Below are positions 47,035 through 56,028 of a stretch of 64,000 bases of DNA, piece after piece. How positions within the stretch are numbered: the first letter of the stretch is position 1; every line of letters begins with the position of its first letter. The notes under the pieces are model-generated. The model saw only the letters and a list, made by a program, of their open reading frames with translations. It was not told the DNA's origin and did no database searches. Source of the DNA: Forficula auricularia (lineage: Eukaryota > Arthropoda > Insecta > Dermaptera > Forficulidae); assembly GCA_024734495.1 (NCBI GenBank), contig JALMQS010000075.1:2968935-3032934 (forward strand). The letters are read 5' to 3'. Made by a program: the position numbers and the translations under genes.

Positions 47035-47214
47035 CATTAGATGAACGCGAAAGTTAAAACTTTTATCCGGTCAATCTGCCCTATTTGAGTGCAATTGGGA
47101 CCAGATTCGTTTTGATACTGAACCAAGAGTTGAAAAAAGAATCGAATCTGTTCCAATTGCACCAAAATAGGGCAGTGATCGGATAAAAGTTTTAATTTCC
47201 GCGTTCATCTAACG
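47035..47214. mobile_element. Palindromic MITE flanked by TTAA
   Basis: The element starts CATTAGATGAACGCG and ends CGCGTTCATCTAACG, and TTAA stands on both sides (47031-47034, 47215-47218). The arms of about 80 bases are near-complete inverses around a 20-base centre. TTAA flanks point to the piggyBac superfamily, but the arms are unlike those of the element at 62329. Confidence 0.7.
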
Positions 47215-47326
47215 TTAACATAATTATATGTGTATATATATATTGCTTGGGGCTATAGTTTCGAAGGTTTGACTATCATCATCAGTCTTTTAATTTTAAA
47301 TATTTTATCTGTTAATTCGCAATTAG

Positions 47327-47513
47327 GATCTAGGTCTAGAATCTTCATTTTTGACCTTCCGCCTCATTTTTGGGTGGTTTTCAAAATTTTTTAACTAAAA
47401 TGTCAAAAATTACATCCTTTACAACTTTGCTTCTAATGAGGATGTAATTTTTGACATTTTCGTTTAAAATTTTGAGGCGGAAGGTCAAAAATGAAGATTC
47501 TAGACCTAGACCT
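47327..47513. mobile_element. Foldback MITE
   Basis: GGTCTAGAATCTTCATTTTT...CCTTCCGCCTCA on the left is mirrored by TGAGGCGGAAGG...GAAGATTCTAGACC on the right; inside, AATGTCAAAAATTACATCCT is mirrored as well. The left arm has a few extra bases. It directly follows a piece of the dispersed hairpin family (47240-47310). Confidence 0.75.
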
Positions 47514-47649
47514 TTAGACCAAACTCAACCAACATCAGTAAATTATAATTGCCACAAAGGTATTCAGTAAAACGCGTTTTAACTAATAAGAACCCATTCA
47601 TACTAAAAACGGGTTTTCACTACAACATATACACATATACACACAATTA

Positions 47650-48240
47650 TGTTTAATCATGAGTTTCCTATATTTGATTTAATCGCGAATCGAATGCAGG
47701 TGATTTTTGTCAGATATTAAGTAATAATAATTTCTGAATTTATATATTTCTGTGTAAGAAATAATGAATTTAAATAGTTTTAAAATTAATATATTAAAGA
47801 ATAACTAATGTATCAAAGAGAGTTGCTTTTGACCGCGCTTTTTAAACAAGATGATATATATTTATATATCGGTAGGACTACTGCTAGTTGAGGCTATTAG
47901 AGTCTGCTGAATCTTAAGCCTGAACCAAGGGAGAATGAAAAAGATGTGATCCATCTAGGTATGATCCAGCATCATTTCGCTATTAAAAATCCTCTAGGTG
48001 ATCCAAATCAGTGTTTGGTAAAAAGCGTCTTGCGGGCTAATCGCGAAATAATGCTGGATCACATCTTTTTCATTCTCTCTTGGTCCAGACTTAAGATTCA
48101 ACTGACTCTAATAGCCTCAACCAACAGTAGTCTAGCGATATATATATCTTGTTTAAAAACGCAGTAAAAAACAACTCTCTTTGATATATTAATTAGTCTT
48201 TAATATATTAATTAGAAAACTATTTACATATAAGTTTATT
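47650..48240. mobile_element. Large foldback, family 2, copy 1
   Basis: The stretch around 47815-47975 (with TTTTTAAACAAGATGATATA and GATGTGATCCATCTAGGTAT) is mirrored by 48045-48185. The outer left part (GAGTTTCCTATATTTGATTT and following) recurs inverted at the right end of the copy near 51060-51115. No coding capacity; a short frame inside is chance. Confidence 0.65.
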
Positions 48241-48292
48241 TGCATCAATCATAGGACAACCTCATCGATTTCTCTTTATCAAAAAAATTTAA
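48228..48292 (-). repeat. Dispersed hairpin-family copy, inverted
   Basis: GTTTATTTGCATCAATCATA then GGACAACCTCATCGATTTCT: the inverse of the unit at 712-816, joined to the right end of the foldback at 47650-48240. Confidence 0.6.
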
Positions 48293-49052
48293 AATATTTA
48301 AAAATGATTTTTCTAGCAATAATTTATTTTTAGTTTTCATTAAATTAATTTTTTAAATAAAATGTTTAACTTTAATTAAAGTGTGGTATGTCACGTGGTG
48401 GGCTCAATTTAATCCCGAATATTTCCGTGTCTAATTGAATAAGAAGAAAAATCGTTCTGCAATGTTGATTTATTTCTGTTTACCCTTTCGGAATAATTTT
48501 CTCCCTCAATATCATCTCACATCTCCAAGTAGCTTGACGATTAGTCTGAAAATAGGCAAATTTAACTTGACGAGATGGATATATATATATATATATGTAT
48601 AATGTATATACGTGATTAAAGTTGGTTCTCTTGGCTCTTGGGGAATTCTCGCAAAGGTTGCGCGAGTTACGAGGAGTTAAAGTGAAATATCAACTAATAA
48701 TTTCGTCAATTTATTTAAAGAATCATCAGTTGGAGTTAAATCTTGGTGCCGTCTTGAGATTTCATTAGCGCTTGCAATTTTATTAGTTAATTTCTATTCG
48801 ATTCGCAACACATAATTTGTTTTAAATCCTCCATCGTATATCAAATTTAGCTTGTAAACATATATTCACGTTCCACATTACATTTTTCATTAAATAATCA
48901 AAAAGGAATTTCTTTTTCAAGCCGTTTAATTTATTTTTAAAAAAGTGACATTCTAGATTCTAGCCTGGGATTTTCTTATCATTTGTGGCTCTTCAGAAAA
49001 TGAACGTGACATTTGTTTTATAATTATTTGCGGTCAACGGTCTTTTATTAAA
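48293..49052. other. No gene seen
   Basis: A/T-rich sequence with a TA run at 48580-48598. No coding region was recognised. Confidence 0.4.
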
Positions 49053-49062
49053 GCATCTGACC

Positions 49063-49195
49063 GAAGGTTGAACCGCGACCTAAAATCGTGTACACCTACT
49101 TCCACTTCCACTTTCATTTCCAAGTAGAAGACAATAGATTATCTAATGAATTCCAAGGACGGTGTACACCTAATTCCAATCGCGGTTCACCCCTC
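49063..49195. mobile_element. 133-bp MITE with 10-bp direct repeats
   Basis: The ends GAAGGTTGAACCGCGAC and ATCGCGGTTCACCCCTC are inverted over about 15 positions. Both sides carry GCATCTGACC (49053-49062, 49196-49205). Duplications of 9-10 bases are characteristic of Mutator-like elements, so this is a MULE-type MITE by inference. GTGTACACCTA occurs near each end, in the same direction. Confidence 0.65.
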
Positions 49196-49256
49196 GCATC
49201 TGACCCTCTAAGTATAGCTAGGAATTTCGGACTCTAATGCAAATGTGGCCCATATA

Positions 49257-49424
49257 ATTTATTTGTTAGAGAATATAGGTTTGACTTTCATCATCAGTAT
49301 TTTTAATTATAAATATTTTATATCCTATTTCTCATGGGTTCAATCAGCTGTTTGGATATAGATAAATTCGTTATATTGTTATAGCAAGCTGGTCACAAAA
49401 ATCGTTTGTTAGGTGACTTGCTTG

Positions 49425-49474
<50 letters not shown>

Positions 49475-49645
49475 TGTTAGAGAATATAGGTTTGACTTTC
49501 ATCATCAGTATATTTAATTATAAATATTGTATTTCTTTTTTCTCATGGGTTCAATCAGCTGTTTGGATATAGATAAATTCGTTAGTATTGTTATAGCAAG
49601 CTGATCACAATAATCGTTTTTTATGTGACTTGCTTGCTAAAACAA
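49257..49645. repeat. Direct repeat of about 165 bp, two copies
   Basis: The stretch from TTTATTTGTTAGAGAATATA to GTGACTTGCTTG occurs at 49259-49425 and 49468-49635, separated by a TA microsatellite. The copies differ at a small number of sites. The CATCATCAG and AATTATAAATATT motifs link it to the inner part of the dispersed hairpin family (47250-47310, 62270-62300). Confidence 0.7.
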
Positions 49646-49649
49646 CAAA

Positions 49650-50254
49650 ATGATTTTATCTATTTCCAATCGGATAGGTAAACACATGAGAAATAACAGA
49701 TTTCGAAACTATAGTTACTAACAAATAAATTATATATATACATTAGTAATGAAGCTGTTCAAACTTTTATTTTTGTGATTAATTTTATTAAGATTTGAAT
49801 TTTTAGTGAAATCACACATAATTAATTATAATTATTTATTGGACACGAATAAATAATACAATTTTAACTTTGACAGTATAAACAATATCTTAATACGAAT
49901 AAGAAAAAACTATTTGGCATTTTTGAGTAAATTCAATATTCCGGCCGCCTGGAGAACTTCAACCATTGGTCAGCGTAAAGAGTAATAATTTTTCAATTCA
50001 TTTTATCCTCCAATAGTCAATTCTTTTATTTTTTACAATCACGAGTGAAAAAATAATTGAACATTTTAGCTCTTGACCGAAATCGAAGTTGAATTTGAAT
50101 TATTTTTTCATTTAAATCTTTTAACTAAATCAATTATTTTTTTGAACGTATAAGAAAAATATTGAATTATAAAATATAAATAAATAACTGTATTAATTAA
50201 AATCATCAAAATGTAGTTCTGAATTTGAACTTGATTATCAAGTTGGTGCGCCTG
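49650..50254. other. No gene seen
   Basis: A/T-rich sequence. A short stretch near 49692-49730 (TTTCGAAACTATAGTTACTA) is a further fragment of the hairpin family. Confidence 0.4.
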
Positions 50255-50879
50255 TATTTAGGCAAAAATATGCATCAGAAGAAAGATAGCTGCGTATGAG
50301 CTAGGCGAGTCCAGTCGTTGATGGAATGATTTTCTAATTAATATATTAAAGAGAATTGTTTTTGATCGCGTTTTTAAACAAGATATATATATCGCGAGAC
50401 TACTGCTGGTTGAGGCTATTGAGTCTGAATTAATCTGGACCAAGAGAGAATGAAAAGATGTGATCCATCTAGCTATGATCCAGCATGATCCTGCGTTTTA
50501 TATCAAACACTGATATGGATCACCAAATGGATTTGTAATCTGAGATGTTATATATTCAATCCTCTAGTCCAGCGCGCTCGATCTGTTAACACGTGTGTAA
50601 GGTGTTTGCTATCAATTAATCATAAGTTTCCTATATTTGATTCAATCGCGAATCGAATGCAGGTGATTTTTGTCAGATATAGGGGGATTGAATATATAAC
50701 ATCTCAGATTACAAATCCATTTGGTGATCCATATCAGTGTTTGGTATAAAAGCGTCTTGCGGGCTAATCGCGAAATGATGCTGGATCATAGCTAGATGGA
50801 TCACATCTTTTTCAATCTCTCTTGGTCCAGACTTAAGATTCAGCAGACTCCAATAGCCTCAACCAGCAGTAGTCTCGCG

Positions 50880-50925
<46 letters not shown>

Positions 50926-51125
50926 TGTTTAAAAACGCGATCAAAAACAGTTCTCTTTAATATGTTAATTATTCTTGAATATATTAATTAGAAAATCATT
51001 TAAATTCATTATTTCAACCCAGAAGTATATAAATTCGGATATTATTATTACTTAATATCTGACAAAAATCACCTGCATTCGATTCGCGATTGAATCAAAT
51101 ATAGGAAACTTATGATTAGTTGATG
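50255..51125. mobile_element. Large foldback, family 2, copy 2 (rearranged)
   Basis: 50330-50560 is mirrored by 50690-50960: TTGTAATCTGAGATGTTATA is paired with its inverse, and CGTTTTTAAACAAGATATAT with its inverse. The outer motif ATAAGTTTCCTATATTTGAT occurs directly near 50625 and inverted at 51092-51112. The element is related to 47650-48240 but larger. A 50-base TA run near 50880-50925 lies in the right arm. Confidence 0.65.
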
Positions 51126-51138
51126 GAATGCTCTAGAG

Positions 51139-52799
51139 CAGGGCTGTCCAACCAGCGGCCCAGCACTGCAATGAATGCGGCCCGACATAAAATCATAAAC
51201 TTATTTAAAACATTATATGTACTTACTAGAAATTGTATCTGAAACAATTTGCGCTGGGGATTTTTTTTCTCTAAAATAAGAAATCAACTGAAAAGTTTTA
51301 GAAAAATAAAAGTGCTAATTTTAAATTTTGAATCTGGAACTAGATTTCAAGATTTTTGGAAAAATAATCACAATTTTGGTCTATTTTCGATAATTTTTTT
51401 ACTTGCATACTTTCTGATTGAATGTATAGAAATACAATTAGATACTGATCTGAAGAAAAATTTAATAATGTGTCTTTATTCGAATTTTATATTAATTATC
51501 TACCCAGAAATAAAAATTACAGGCTACATAATATTTATGATATAATTTTTGGTACTTAAGTAATTAAAACTTCTACAATAAAACCTCGTATATTGAAGAT
51601 TTATATTTTTAAAGATATTAATTATTTAGTCAAAATGTCTGTTAGTTGATTGGTTGGGTAGTGTTAATTTTTAACCAATAATAATAATTGGTCATAACAC
51701 CTGTAATATAGTATTTGATTTTGTAATTTTGTGATAGAATTTATTACAATATTAGATGATTATTTGTTATTTTATTTTTTAAATATTTATTTAAAATTTT
51801 ATTCCTCTTACAATTTTGATTTTTAAATAATGACGTAAAGTTAAGTGAAAATAACTTGACGCACACACTAGTTTTTTTTAAATCAATTGGGCATGTTTTG
51901 AATTCGTTTTTATTTTATCTAAAATTATTATTTTCATTTCTGATATCTAATCAAGTAACGGGATTCTTTTCCCTTGTGCTCTGATTTTTGCATTGAAATG
52001 CATTGATTTCATTTCGAGTCCAGCAGCCAGAGGGTCAAGTGCTTAATATTTTTGTTTTATGGGTGTCCCGTTTTGTGTATTTCTTTTGACAACTGCTTTT
52101 TTGAGAATTGTTCAAACCTTCATGATAGACTAAGGTAAACATTCACATACAATTTTTAAAATCTTTTGGATGATTTAATTATTCCAAAAATACAAAAAAC
52201 ACCTCATATCTACATAATGTATTCTTTGTTATGGCGGATATCATTATTCTAAACTATTTCTCTTATCTTTTTTGATTAACAAATATTAATAGTATTAATA
52301 TATTTTATCTGCGGCCCGAGAATTTTTTTTCTTCAAATGTGGCCTGAGTAAGCCGCCAAGTGGGCGATTTGGGTTATCAGGGGGGCAATAAATAAGTGGG
52401 GTCGATTTGGGGGCGATGAGTATTCAAAGGGGGGAAATTAAAATAGTACTGTACAGTAGAAGTAGAAGTTATTAATTTTTCCAGATTCCAATTTAAAAAT
52501 GAAAACATGTTTTTTAAATGTACTTCAATGATCTTAGTTAATTATTTCACTTCTTTGTTCTTAAAAAAATCTGTAAAAAATGTACATTTTAAATTTTTTT
52601 CTATTTTATTTAAGAGTGATAAAAATGCATTGGTTGTTTTTATATACGGTAATAAAGTTGTTTGTGATAATAAAACTGATTTATTATTTACATTTTACTT
52701 CAAATTAAAATTAGGCATACAATGAAAATGAAAAGGGGCGATAGGTGTTAGTCAACCTCGAGAAAAGGGAGATGAGTCACAAAAGGTTGGGAACCACTG
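51139..52799. mobile_element. Composite hAT-type relic
   Basis: The left end is CAGGGCTGTCCAACCAGCGG, a typical hAT terminus. The right end is GGTTGGGAACCACTG, also hAT-like but of a different family. Flanks CTCTAGAG (51131-51138) and ACCTAGAG (52800-52807) agree at six of eight bases. Inside, GCGGCCCGAGAA near 52312 looks like the inner part of the first family and AAGTGGGCGATTTGGG near 52358 like the second. The inside frames (51249-51545, 52507-52725) show no domain that I can name. Nested or recombined hAT elements would explain this. Confidence 0.5.
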
Positions 52800-52807
52800 A
52801 CCTAGAG

Positions 52808-53173
52808 CTTATGGCATATAAGTTGTTTATAGAGGACACTCTGATTGATTTAATGAAATTATATCAAATACATCGTGTTAGGGGCCATAAGTATTATAAC
52901 AGAAAATAGGGATAATTAATTCAGTATTCTAAAAATAAATGAGCTTTTAACAGTGAGTAAACAAACATCACTAATTGATGTAAATTCCTACTACCAACAA
53001 TAAGATTAACTATCAGGTAGTCAGGATTAGGATTTACTGTGTGTTTTCTTTTAATCCTCTCTGCGTCTACATGTGTGTGTTTATACCAGTCATGGATTAG
53101 AAAGATTCACTTGATTTCTTATTAGTTAGGTATGCATACAATTAGCTGAACTAGTCAGTAGGCTTTGCGGGTA
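52808..53173. other. No gene seen
   Basis: A/T-rich sequence up to the GGTA that borders the LTR element. Confidence 0.4.
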
Positions 53174-53462
53174 TGTTGTGATATGCCTTGTCGACATGTT
53201 TTGATGGTCAATGGTCATGGCACGAGGCTTGCGTAATGCTTACTTTACAGAGCTTGACCGGAACATGAGTGTACTTAAGCAGGAAGTCTCGGATGATAAA
53301 AGACACATGCGAGGTGGTTGACATATCGATCGTAAGGCTGTCACTCGCCTTGCCGCCCTCCCATTGTAACTATTCAATTAAACCCAATGTTATAAATATA
53401 TATTACTTCTGTTATTTCGCAATATACCCTTAACTATAAACCAATCCAAATATATTATAACA
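53174..53462 (+). repeat. 5' LTR
   Basis: Starts TG and ends CA. It differs from the 3' LTR at two visible positions (GGCACGAGG against GACACGAGG; CAATATACC against CAATAAACC). It should hold the promoter; TATAAATATATATTAC near 53390 is a possible TATA region. Confidence 0.9.
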
Positions 53463-53464
53463 TT

Positions 53465-53479
53465 TTGGCGCCCGAATAT
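53465..53479 (+). promoter_or_regulatory. Primer-binding site
   Basis: TGGCGCCCGAATATA lies two bases after the LTR. The first eleven bases equal the start of the lysine-tRNA-type primer-binding site known from other LTR elements; the rest differ. Confidence 0.65.
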
Positions 53480-53843
53480 ACCCAGAACACCCCCCTGAAA
53501 CCCATTCCATATTACAACAATGTGCGTCAGCTATATTATTCGCAACCCCTAAAACAATATTATAACAATAACAGTTATAACAATGCCTGACAGACCTCGA
53601 ACAGACCCTTAGAACAATTGCAATGAAAAATCGAACCAGCTTTTCCGAAGGACATCACCAAAGGACCATCCGCCATCGTCACTCCGAAAAATCAAAGTAA
53701 GCCTTTTTCTCATTTTCTTTCTTTTTCTCGTATATTTTTTGTTTTTGAAAAATTATTTTATTGTTTTGAAAAATATGAACTCTTCTGATCCTCCCGAACA
53801 AACCAACAAACCCACCATTTCATTCCAGACCCCTCTGTGAGAT

Positions 53844-54893
53844 TTGATTAATTTTGAAAACAAAAGCAAAATGCAAGGACAAGACGGTTACGAACACACA
53901 GATAGGAGCGAGGATAGAATAAATTTTCTTAGTAAATTATCAATAGAAGATTTAAGAAAAATCAAAAATTATATAAATAACAACAAATTAAACACCTCTC
54001 GAGAAACAAATATAAAATTAAAAGATGCACAAAATTCGATACCTGTATTTGACGGTACAAATACTGATGACCTAGAAAATTTTATAAATTGTTGTCAATA
54101 TTCTTTAAAATATGTCGATCCAAATTATAAACATATTCTTTTTGCATCAATTATAAATCTGAAATTAAAGGGTAGAGCAAGAAGGTACGTGGAGGACCGA
54201 TCTTTCGAAACAATCAATGATTTAAAAATATTTTTAGAAAAGTCTTTTGGTGAAAAAATTTCAGAGTTAGATATCATAAACCAACTTCAAAATTGTAAAC
54301 AAAAATCGGGAGAGAACGCAAGAGAATTCGGGCATAGAGTACGCGATTTGATAAAAAAATTAAATACATCCATTTTAAATAAAGTAGACAACCAACAGAC
54401 TAGAAATATAATTAGGGATCTCAATAATGAAAAGGGGCTAAAATCACTGGTAAACGGCTTGCATGGTAAATTAAGAATAATCATCGACGCCCGTAACTAC
54501 ACAAATATAGAGGATGCGATTGATGCAGCCTATTTAAAGGAGCAAGATTATTTAGATGATCCCGTAGAGGCGCAAAATTTAGTAGAATATTGTAGATATT
54601 GCAAACGTGTAGGACACGACATTTCGGTTTGTAGATCAAAAAATAATAACTATAATCGCCAAAATCAAGGGAATAATTTTAATAGACAGAGACTCCAAAA
54701 TTACAATCAATCTCATTCAAATAGAGAAAATTTTTTTAACGAAAATACCCACCACAATGAAAATTCACAAACAAACCCACGACTCCAGCCAAATAATTAT
54801 GAAACCCACCCAAATAATACCCAACTAAATTTTTCTCACGTTCAAACTTTAGATGTCTTGCCAACCCGCACCACCCGCCCAATTTCGGATTGA
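53844..54893 (+). CDS. Gag protein of the LTR element
   Basis: The 349-residue protein has a charged N-terminal part (1-65), a capsid-like helical region (about 66-240, with GRARRYVEDRSFETINDL and ENAREFGHRVRDLIKKL), and one zinc knuckle C-x2-C-x4-H-x4-C (C250, C253, H258, C263). An asparagine-rich tail follows. It would form the particle and bind the RNA. The frame is intact. A start at residue 10 (MQGQDG) is also possible. The next ORF begins inside its end, in the +1 frame. No protease follows. Confidence 0.8.
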   Translation: MINFENKSKMQGQDGYEHTDRSEDRINFLSKLSIEDLRKIKNYINNNKLNTSRETNIKLKDAQNSIPVFDGTNTDDLENFINCCQYSLKYVDPNYKHILFASIINLKLKGRARRYVEDRSFETINDLKIFLEKSFGEKISELDIINQLQNCKQKSGENAREFGHRVRDLIKKLNTSILNKVDNQQTRNIIRDLNNEKGLKSLVNGLHGKLRIIIDARNYTNIEDAIDAAYLKEQDYLDDPVEAQNLVEYCRYCKRVGHDISVCRSKNNNYNRQNQGNNFNRQRLQNYNQSHSNRENFFNENTHHNENSQTNPRLQPNNYETHPNNTQLNFSHVQTLDVLPTRTTRPISD

Positions 54894-56028
54894 TTCCCAA
54901 TATATACCTCAAATAGTAGTACCCCACCCCGCGGATACAGTAACAGTTGGCACCATTAAATGTATACCTCAAGTAGTACCACCACACCCCTCAGGTACAG
55001 TATCAGTTGGCACTATTCAAAAACATTGTACCGTAAGAGATGACGGAATAAGTTTCATCGGGAATTGTAAACAGGACTTGTTAGAGCATCAACCATGTAC
55101 CCAGATAAATTTAGGCGGCACCCAATTCCCAAATAATAGCAATAATTCAATAAATATTAAATTAATTAATAAAAAAATCTCGCAATCGTTAGAAGAGGAT
55201 AATTCTTTGTCTAAATATTCTGCTAATGCGAAAAAAAATTCCGAGGAGCTTGCGAAAGATAAGGTGAATAGAGACGATTCAGGTAATATTCCAATCAGTG
55301 TTCATGATAGTTTAGTAAATCAAAACATAAATCCTAGGTCAAAGGAAAATAGCTCGTATAGTGAACCTATTAAGCAAGAGACAAAATATAAAGAAAAATA
55401 TTTTAAATCAAAGCCAAAAAACATTCAAATAATTGAGGGCCGAGAAATTATAAAGAAAAAAAGAGAGCGAAATATAAATAAAAATATAAAAAAAGAGTTA
55501 AATAAGGGCGTAAATCCCCAAAATGAAAACAGAAAAAGAAAGCACGAATCAAAAGACTATAATATAAATGAATATATAAAGAAAAGTTCAAAGAAACCAA
55601 AAATTATTGTTAAAGATAGTTTTAAAGTAGCAGAAAGAAAGGGAGAATTAAAGGGATACAGCGATCAAGAAATAAATAATAATGATTTAATAAATAAAAA
55701 TGATAAAAAAATAATGGGTACTAATAAATATTTAATAAGGGAAGAAAATATAACTGAGATGAACCAAAATATTATGAATATTATGAAAATAGACAGAGAG
55801 ATAGTTATTGAAAGAATATGTAGAGATAAGTTTAATATTAAGAACAAGGGACAATTATTTGAAATAAGAGCGAAGACAGGTCTTGAGGGTGGAAAATGGA
55901 AAAATCCAGTAGACAAAACTTTGGGTCAAGGAACTTTGAGAGAAAATAGGCCTAAATCGTATAATGAAAATTTATTAATACATGGATATTTTACCAAAAA
56001 GAAAGTAAAAATAAAAAAAAACAATTAA
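54853..56028 (+). CDS. Unknown second ORF of the LTR element
   Basis: A 391-residue frame overlaps the end of gag by 41 bases. Its ATG directly follows a TAG in the same frame, so it must start there or arise by recoding within the overlap. Residues 17-56 are two copies of a 20-residue unit (IPQIVVPHPADTVTVGTIK-like). From about 60 on it is rich in lysine, asparagine and glutamate, with basic clusters (KKKRERNINKNIKKELNKG). No signal peptide, membrane segment, DSG, YxDD or integrase motif is visible. It could be the remnant of the start of pol, a nucleic-acid-binding accessory protein, or chance coding in A-rich DNA. The length of the open frame makes chance less likely. Confidence 0.5.
   Translation: MSCQPAPPAQFRIDSQYIPQIVVPHPADTVTVGTIKCIPQVVPPHPSGTVSVGTIQKHCTVRDDGISFIGNCKQDLLEHQPCTQINLGGTQFPNNSNNSINIKLINKKISQSLEEDNSLSKYSANAKKNSEELAKDKVNRDDSGNIPISVHDSLVNQNINPRSKENSSYSEPIKQETKYKEKYFKSKPKNIQIIEGREIIKKKRERNINKNIKKELNKGVNPQNENRKRKHESKDYNINEYIKKSSKKPKIIVKDSFKVAERKGELKGYSDQEINNNDLINKNDKKIMGTNKYLIREENITEMNQNIMNIMKIDREIVIERICRDKFNIKNKGQLFEIRAKTGLEGGKWKNPVDKTLGQGTLRENRPKSYNENLLIHGYFTKKKVKIKKNN
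54901..55020 (+). repeat. Two 60-bp tandem units inside the second ORF
   Basis: 54901-54960 and 54961-55020 are similar in-frame units (ATACCTCAAATAGTAGTACC against ATACCTCAAGTAGTACCACC). They encode the duplicated 20-residue segment. Confidence 0.75.

Noticed and set aside
54736..54987. 83-codon minus-strand frame
   Set aside because: It is antisense to the end of gag and the start of the second ORF and reflects their base composition.
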